Source of the DNA: Ailurus styani
Lineage: Eukaryota > Chordata > Mammalia > Carnivora > Ailuridae
Reading direction: 5' to 3'
Length of the DNA: 64,000 nt
Assembly: GCA_002007465.1 (NCBI GenBank)
Contig: LNAC01000103.1
Coordinates: forward strand, 105,920-169,919
Under the pieces are notes generated by a model, which did no database searches, was not told where the DNA came from, and worked only from the letters and a program-made list of their open reading frames with translations. A program made the position numbers and the translations under genes. How positions within the stretch are numbered: position 1 is the first letter of the stretch; each line of letters opens with the position of its first letter. This document shows positions 57,620 through 64,000 of this stretch, piece after piece.

Positions 57620-58201
57620 AAAAATTTTTATTTAATTTATTTATTCTATTTTTTTAACTTTATTTTTTCAGTGATCCAAGATTCATTGTTTATGCACCAC
57701 AGCCAGTGCTCCTTAATACCCACCACCAGGCTCACCCATCCCCCCACCCACCTTCCCTCCATAAGTAAGTAAGTGAAACCATACAATAATCGACTTTCTC
57801 TGCTTGACTTAATTCACTCTACATAATCTCCTCCAGTCCCATCCATGTTGATACAGAAGTTGGGTATTTATCCTTTCTGATGGCTGCATAGCATTCCGTT
57901 GTATATATGGACCACATCTTCTTTATCCATTCGTCTGTTGAAGGGCATCTCAGCTCTTTCCACAGTTTGGCTATTGTGGCACACTGTTTTCCAAACTGGC
58001 TGCACCAACTTGCATTTCTTTTCACTACATCTGTATCTTTGGGGTAAATACCCAGTAGTGCAATTGCAGGGTCATAGGGAAGCTCTATTTTTTAATTTTT
58101 TGAGGAATCTCCACACTGTTTTCCAAACTGGCTGCACCAACTTGCATTCCCACCAACTGTGAAAGAGGGTTCCCCTTTCTCCACATCCTCTCCAAAACGT
58201 T
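57620..58201 (-). mobile_element. Carnivore-type L1, inner element
   Basis: Inserted in the outer L1. The perfect 14-bp duplication TTAACTGGATTTTT lies at 57606-57619 and 58202-58215. 'TTCATTGTTTATGCACCAC' and 'CCCTCCTTAATACCCACC'-like 3' UTR text precede the ORF2 tail. The antisense frame 57819-58025 retains the ORF2p C-terminal wording ([15 protein letters not shown]). A 37-bp segment is repeated at 57980-58016 and 58112-58148. Confidence 0.94.
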
Positions 58202-58460
58202 TTAACTGGATTTTTTTGTTGTTGTTTTTGTTTTGTTTCTCAAGGTTCACATTTTTTTAAATGTTTCGAGTTCTTATTTAAATTCTAGTTAACATATAGT
58301 GTAATATTAGTTTCAGGAGTAGAATTCAGTGATTCATCACTTACATGCAATACTCAGTGCTCAACACAAGTGTCCTCCTTAATGCCCATCAGCCATTAAC
58401 CCCTCTCCCACCCATCTCCCCTCCAGCAACCCTCAGTTTGTTCTCTATAATTAAGAGTCT

Positions 58461-58659
58461 GGGGCGCCTGGGTGGCTCAGTGGGTTAAAGCCTCTGCTTT
58501 CGGCTCAGGTCATGATCTCAGGGTTAATTAAGAGTCTGGGGCGCCTGGGTGGCTCAGTGGGTTAAAGCCTCTGCTTTCGGCTCAGGTCATGATCCTCTCT
58601 GCCTCCTTGTGATCTCTCTCCCTCTGTGAAATAAATAAATAAAATCTTTAAAAAAAAAA
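58461..58659 (+). mobile_element. Can-SINE with a tandem-duplicated head
   Basis: In the outer L1. GGGGCGCCTGGGTGGCTCAG, 'GGGTTAAAGCCTCTGC', tail AAATAAATAAATAAAATC plus A-run. A 77-bp unit including 13 bases of left flank occurs twice (58448-58524, 58525-58594), and the middle is then lost before 'CTCTCTGCCTCCTTGTG'. AAGAGTCT flanks both sides (58453-58460, 58660-58667). Confidence 0.92.
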
Positions 58660-59404
58660 AAGAGTCTGTTTTATGGTTTCCCTGTCTCTCTCTTTTTTTT
58701 TGTCTTTCTCCTATGCGCATCTGTTAAATTAAATTCCACGTATGAGTGAAATCATATGGTATTTGTCCTTCTCTGACTGACTGATTTCTCTTAGAATAAT
58801 ACACTGTAGCTCCATCCACTTTGTTGCAAATGGCAAGAGTTCCTTCTTTTTGAGGGCTGAGTAATATTCCATTGTACTAATATCCATTCATCATTGAAGA
58901 ACATTCAGGCTCTTTCCATAATTTAGTTGTTGTTGGTAGTGTTACTATAGACATTGGGGTATATGTGTTCCTTCAAATAAGTATTTTTATACCCTTTGGA
59001 TAAATACCTAGTAATTATAATTATTCTGTCATGGGGTACTTCTATTTTTAACTTTCCAAGGAATCTCCAAACTGTTCTCCAGAGTGGCTGCACCAGTTTT
59101 CATTCCCACCAACGGTGCAATAGGGTTCCCCTTTCTCTGCATCCTTGCTCACATATATTGTTTCCTGTGTTGTTAATTTTAGCCACTCTGACAGGTGTGA
59201 GGTGGTATCTCATTGTGGTTTTGATTTATATTGCCCTGATGCTGAGTGATATTGAGCATCTTTTCATGTATCTGTTAGCCATCCAGATGTCTTCTTTGGA
59301 AAAAAATGTCTATTCATGTCTTAGGAACTATAGATTAGGACTAAGTAGTTTAGATTTATTAAAATCCTATAGTGATTAGACATAAAATACTTTTTTAAGA
59401 AGGC

Positions 59405-59605
59405 ACACCCATTCATTTATTTCCCCATTCACCCAAGAAATATTTGCTGAGTACTTACTCTACTCTTGTCTGGTAGGAGCTCTGCCTGGTACTAAGGATG
59501 TGACAGTGAATGAAAATGAAATACTCTCTACCCTCCTGGCACTTCCTGTCTGCCAGGTGTATAATACATGTGCATGTGTGTATAGATAAAAATAAAGAGA
59601 TAAAG
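59405..59605 (-). mobile_element. L2 3' end
   Basis: 'CATTCATTTATTTCCCC', 'AAATATTTGCTGAGTACTTAC', 'GGATGTGACAGTGAATG' and 'CTACCCTCCTGGCACTTCC' are reversed L2 3' UTR text. Confidence 0.75.
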
Positions 59606-60689
59606 AAATATGCAATTCATAATTCAAATACCCTTTTAATTTTTTTTGGCAAGAAGCCCCAGAGTTGGAGGGGGAAGAGAGGGCCTTGCGTCCCACCTTC
59701 CCAGTGTAGAGCTTAGTGAAAGATTCTCCTTCCTTTCCCATCTCCCAGCAGCCAGGACCAGACATGCTCTCAACTAGGAACGTGAACATTGAAGGCACAT
59801 GACAACGGCTCAGAAACAGTTAGAAATTCATCAAGAATGCTGTCACAGCAGTGTTCTGAATCCAGCAGGTGCAGCAGCAGTCTCAGTGGTGAGGCTCTGA
59901 GCACATAGTAACTGGTAAGATTCGGCTCAGCATGTAGCTGCCCAGCCTCAGGTCTCCTACCAGTTTCCTTCCCCTGGTTTTTCTCTGATCTCATCAGTCT
60001 GTCTCCTATACCTTTAGTGCTCCGGTTGAACAGAGTTTGTGTCTGATGTTTGCCACAAATAGCGACTAGATGAGGGGGAGACATCAATCAACTAGGGCTG
60101 GCATTATCAATTAATTACAATCATGAGTAAGTGTTGTGAAGAAAAGGTATCATTTGTCCTTTTGGGTAGAAAGCAAAGAAGATATTTAGGAAGGCTGAGA
60201 GACCCCTGTCACATCTAGACTGGAGAAAAAGTTCCCCAAGAACCAACAAAATGCTAGACTTAGTGGAGAGGAAAGCCTGCCAAACCCCAGAACCCACAGC
60301 AAAGGAAGAAAACGTTGTCCTGGAGTCCAACAGGAGTCTGTGAAAATAGAGGAGGAGAAAGACCTCTATAGGGCTTTGACATTTCCATTAGGGTCACCTT
60401 TGCTATTCATAAAGAGCAACTCAAGAAAAGCCTCAGAAAAGATTCGTATTCCTCTCGGCAGGTCACACAATTCCTACACCCAAATGCCGACAGCTTTTTG
60501 TCTGTTCCATTCGCACCAGGAAGGTTCAGGGCAAATCCCCGAGATCTCTCCCGGGTTCTTGTGTTCCATCCGTCAGATCTCTCCTTGTCTTAGGCATCCA
60601 GGTGATGGCTCTAAAACGCTATGTGATTATGGGAATTCTCTTCCTTAAAATCCTTCTGGGCCATTCCATCATACAGCACCAAAATGATG
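59606..60689. other. Unassigned stretch
   Basis: No named repeat. Frames of 102-112 codons overlap on both strands without a domain. Confidence 0.4.
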
Positions 60690-61005
60690 AAGTATATGCT
60701 CCTTAACAGACATACAAGCTCTCTCTAATGTATGTGGTCCTGACAATCTCCCCAGCCTTACTCCCACCTCTCCCCTGGACTTTGTCTTCTAGCAACCTTG
60801 CACACTTACAATTCTCCAAACATACTGGTTGGTTCCATGCTTCTGTACCTTTGCTCATCTACTGAAGTCTCTACGCCGGAAACACCCGTTCCCCTATCTC
60901 TTACTTCTCTGCCTTCTCTTAATTTTAATTCATCTTTAATGAATGAACTCAGATAATCATCTTTTCCTTCAGAAAATCTCCCGGTAGTCCTGGGGTGCAT
61001 AAAGA
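60690..61005 (+). mobile_element. L2 fragment
   Basis: 'GTGGTCCTGACAATCTCCCC', 'AGCCTTACTCCCACCTCTCC', 'TGTACCTTTGCTCATCTACT' and 'AATGAATGAACTCAGATAATC' follow an internal L2 order. Confidence 0.65.
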
Positions 61006-61109
61006 GCTCCTGTAGCAACTGTTGAGAGATACAGCTAGAGATAAAGATATCTGTCATGAGACTGCATTTTACCGACATTGTTTTTTTATGTCTCAACCTA
61101 CCTATTGTC

Positions 61110-61412
61110 CTGTCAACTCAGGCTGTTTTGACAAATTGCCATATACTGGGTGGCTTAAACAACAGAAATTTATTTCTCACAATTGTGGAAACTGGGAATT
61201 CCAAAATCAAGGCACCAGCCAGTTCAGTCTGTCTTCTGCAGTCTGTCTTTTCACTGAATCCTCTTACGGCAGGAGAAGATAGGTCATCGTTCTCAAGACC
61301 CTTCTTATAAGGACACAAATCCTAATCACAAGGGCTCCACTTCATGCCCTTATTACTACCTAAAGGACCACTTCTAACATATGAATTTGAGGATGATAAA
61401 ACCATTCAGTCC
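61110..61412 (-). mobile_element. MLT1/MST-type MaLR LTR
   Basis: 'GGGTGGCTTAAACAACAG', 'TTTATTTCTCACAATTGTGG', 'CCAAAATCAAGGCACCAGCC', 'CTTCTTATAAGGACACAAAT' and 'ACATATGAATTTGAGGATG' are reversed LTR text. Somewhat shorter than a full LTR. Confidence 0.88.
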
Positions 61413-62174
61413 TTAATACCTGGAAAGGTTTGTGTCCTATTTCTTTTGATATCCCCAACCCCTAGAATAGTTTCAGCCAAAAATTAGGTTCTTAAAAAAC
61501 ATGTTGAACAAATTCTTGTATGTAATGTCCTCATTAATATCAGTAACAAAATTATAATCTCCGTTTTACTGAAGACCTTCATTTATTTAATGTGATTTCT
61601 TTTGTTTCCCTAAGAACTGTCTCCTCTACTTTACTCTCTGATAATTTCAATAATCAACAGAATTTTCCTAGAAAAGTTGAAAGACAGAGTCAATGGAGAA
61701 AATAGCAAGACAAGAAAAAGAAATATGAAGGAGTAGTGTTGCTGCAAAAATGATGAGTCACAGTTGGAGACATTTGCAAAATGAAGGAGGAAAGAGTGGG
61801 AAATGAGAAGTCTCAATTATGGTGCATGATTCAGCCACAGATTAGAATGCTGTATCTTACTTCCAGTTTCCTTCACTTCTATTTTAGCTGTACAGATCTG
61901 ACTTCCTGAAGTAACCTATTTCTAGTAACATATATTCAGCCCTGACATGTATAATTCCTGTCATGGGCCACATCAACCTGTGAGAGACAAAAACTAGATT
62001 TCTGACAGTGCTTAACTTTTGAGCTGCTCAGGAAGTATAGCAAAGGCCTTGGTGGAAGACCATCTTCCCAGCCAGTCACAAGCCCCCAAGTGTCGGCCTT
62101 TTCCCTCTCTGCACAAACTCTACTAATACTCTTCTATCTTTAACTGAAGATGAAGAAGGATCAAAAAGCTGAGA
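61413..62174. other. Unassigned sequence
   Basis: Nothing recognised. Confidence 0.4.
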
Positions 62175-62405
62175 GCAGAGTTTAGATGGTAGACAGCCTG
62201 GATTAACCCCCCATTCAATCACTTCCCAGTTTGTATGACCTCGAGTTTAATGATTAACTTCTCTAAGCTCAGTTTTCTCATCTCAGAAATGGGGACATAA
62301 TAGTGCCTAACACAGGGTTTTGGTGACAAGTGAATGCTGATAATGTATCTGTGATGCTCTTAGCACTATGTCAAGAACACAGTGAGTATATTCAATAAGT
62401 GATAC
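62175..62405 (+). mobile_element. MIR
   Basis: 'AGCAGAGTTTAGATGG', 'ACCTCGAGTTTAATGATT', 'AGCTCAGTTTTCTCATC', 'AGAAATGGGGACATAATAG' and 'AGCACTATGTCAAGAACAC' follow the MIR core and 3' part. Confidence 0.8.
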
Positions 62406-62925
62406 ATGCATTAATTCTTTCCAGCTGACAGGAATTCATTTTGGCCCATGATGACTGACTGTGTCATGTAACATGAGGCCAGACGCCAATGTCCTCCTTC
62501 CTGGTGGCTTCAGCTGTGTCTTCCAGGTAACCAAGTTTGCAGCAAACTCTGCCACAAAGGCCCTAGTTATCTTCTTAGGAGATGATGAGGCTCTCATTTT
62601 CTGGCCTGAAGCATCACTACTTCTTTGGAGGACTGGGATGATCCCGTTACCATTCTGGAAGATCCTTCTTTAAGGTGTGCTAGACTCATGGCATTTGTAA
62701 TTTTAACCTTTGAAAGTCTGGCCATATCTAGGCATGCTAACACGTGGTTCATGTGTAGAAACAAGTGCTTAGCCAGTAGGACTGACTGACTATTCAGTCT
62801 CCATGTCTAAATTAGTATGTGTGAATTTAGGTGTTCTGGAACATCTCAGGATGTTTCCTTTGCAAATGTCAAGGGTGTACCATATATGTAGAGCCCCATG
62901 TCCAAGAAAAATCTCATACATCTAG
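62406..62925. other. Unassigned sequence
   Basis: Nothing recognised; small frames only. Confidence 0.4.
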
Positions 62926-62942
62926 TAGAAATAGATGTATCT

Positions 62943-63137
62943 CTCTTTTTTTTTTAAAGAGAGATAGAGATTGTGAATGGGGTACAGAGGGACGTACAAA
63001 GAAGGAGAGAGAGAATCTTAAGCAGGCTCCATGCTCTACAGAGCTGGACATGGGACTTGATCTCACGACCCTGAGATCATGACCTGAGCCAAAATCCAGA
63101 GTCAGAAATTCGATTGACTGAGCCACCCAGGTGCCCC
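62943..63137 (-). mobile_element. Can-SINE
   Basis: T-run, AAAGAGAGATAGAG, 'CTTAAGCAGGCTCCATGCTC', 'GATCTCACGACCCTGAGATC', head 'GACTGAGCCACCCAGGTGCC'. The perfect 17-bp duplication TAGAAATAGATGTATCT (right copy 63138-63154; the left copy at 62926-62942 differs only in its first few bases, TAG/AGAA). Confidence 0.94.
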
Positions 63138-63215
63138 TAGAAATAGATGTATCTGAACTGAATGCAGCTTGGAGAGTCCTGTATGAAATTTCCTCAAGTG
63201 GGTTTTAGACCCACC

Positions 63216-63475
63216 CTTTGAGGTATACATCAAATGGTACACACCACCTCCTCTGTGAAGTCCTCCCTGACTTTTCTCAAATACCTTTGCTATTTCTTCT
63301 TCTTTGCTACCATAGCATTGTGCGCATGACCCATCATAACTTTTATTACTTTACAGTTGATCTCCTTAACTAGCCATAATTACTTGAGAGCAGAGACTCT
63401 ATTTTTGTATCCCTAGTACTTACCTATTACAGTTTCTGACATGTAGTTATCTCTCAATAATTGTTTTCCTTTAAG
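63216..63475 (+). mobile_element. L2 3' end
   Basis: 'CACCACCTCCTCTGTGAAG', 'TCCTCCCTGACTTTTCTC', 'TTGAGAGCAGAGACTC', 'TTTTTGTATCCCTAGTAC' and 'ACATGTAGTTATCTCTC' follow the L2 3' UTR in order. Confidence 0.8.
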
Positions 63476-64000
63476 AATGAGCCATGGGAGGCCATACTCA
63501 TTCTGTGATGGCAGCTCTACAAATCATACACCTATGGAATTGGGTTACGCCTGCTGATTCTGCTAGACTCAAGGTAGATGGGTCTGTCTTTAACTGTGCA
63601 ATGTTTTCCTGGGCTCTTCTGCTACCATATAGGAGGATTCCATCTAGACTATCCTAGTGTACCTTAGATTGTTATCTTCCAAGGTCTTGGGTCCTCTGGC
63701 AAAGTTTAATCTTGACTTGTGACCTCTCTATGACTCCTTTTGTTGGAAGATGCCAAAGAAACCAAACCAACAGCCAAGCAGCACACTCCTAAGGCTGCCA
63801 GAGCAGGCTTTATAGAAGAGAAATTTTCAGAGATAGTAATAGCAGGTGTGTGATTTCCCACTGCCTAGAGGATCCTGAAGCAGTACACGGCGCTCCAGAA
63901 GGTCTGGGTGTCAGTCTCCAGAAGAGAAACCTCAGACCTTTGAATTCAGTGACAGGGAAATAACAGCTCTTCCCCTGGCACAGTCAGGGACTGAGATCCA
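63476..64000. other. Unassigned sequence
   Basis: No named repeat, frame or motif to the window end. Confidence 0.4.

Larger units (their letters stand above)
57512..59320 (-). mobile_element. Carnivore-type L1, outer element
   Basis: A minus-strand, 5'-truncated L1 with its T-rich edge at 57512. Its 3' UTR ('AGTGTAATATTAGTTTCAGG', 'CAATACTCAGTGCTCAAC') and ORF2 tail ('CCATTCATCATTGAAGAAC', 'GCCACTCTGACAGGTGTGAG') follow. A 31-bp flank starting TAGGAACT at 57481-57511 recurs at 59322-59352 with two mismatches, a long target-site duplication. Broken by an inner L1 and a Can-SINE. Confidence 0.92.

Noticed and set aside
57819..58025. 68-codon frame with L1 ORF2 wording
   Set aside because: Only the C-terminal end of a truncated L1 ORF2; not a working gene.

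Overview
This window is AT-rich, repeat-dense mammalian DNA from a carnivore. The key evidence is about two dozen Can-SINEs: tRNA-Lys-derived SINEs with a GCGCCTGGGTGGCTCAG head, a pyrimidine-rich middle, and an AATAAATAAAATCTT tail. Several young copies carry the 'GTTAAAGCCTCTGCCTT' and 'CTGCCTGCCTCTCTGCCTAC' variants that I associate with mustelids (ferret, mink, otter). That last step is from memory and inference. L1 copies of carnivore type and older mammalian repeats (MIR, L2, MLT1, hAT relics) fit this assignment.

I find no protein-coding gene, rRNA, tRNA gene or CRISPR array that the sequence supports. All open frames are short, and many are translated SINE, microsatellite or L1 sequence. 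The longest (220 codons, minus strand, 42732-43394) lies in a CpG-rich block and resembles no family I know. The window is therefore intergenic or intronic.

Layout: 1-5.3 kb has Can-SINEs, an MLT1 LTR and two near-identical local duplications, each split by a single N (1901 and 3302), which look like assembly joins. 5.3-11.8 kb is a layered stack of MIR, L2, MLT1 and antisense L1. 12-17.3 kb has more Can-SINEs, a MIR split by one of them, and a 1 kb antisense L1. 17.3-24.7 kb is mostly unassigned unique sequence. 25-29.6 kb has an MLT1 split by a Can-SINE, then MIR, MER20 and MER5A relics. 32.3-35.3 kb is Can-SINE-free and holds a candidate regulatory block near 34 kb. 35.8-38.4 kb is a cluster of Can-SINEs and an L1 with an inverted 5' part. 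40.5-43.9 kb has DNA-transposon relics and the CpG-rich block. 44-51.8 kb has Can-SINEs, layered L2/MLT1 and long purine microsatellites. 53.8-59.4 kb has a sense L1 fragment, an L2, and two carnivore L1s, one inside the other. 59.4-64 kb has L2, MLT1, MIR and a young Can-SINE.

No genes act together here. The content is a record of retrotransposition: nested insertions, target-site duplications, a twin-primed L1 and SINE-tail microsatellites. No new biological system was found. The best candidates for function are the CpG-rich block at 42.95-43.44 kb and the block at 33.9-34.3 kb. Repeat family names come from visual comparison with remembered consensus sequences, so subfamily names are provisional and element edges may be off by 5-30 bases.
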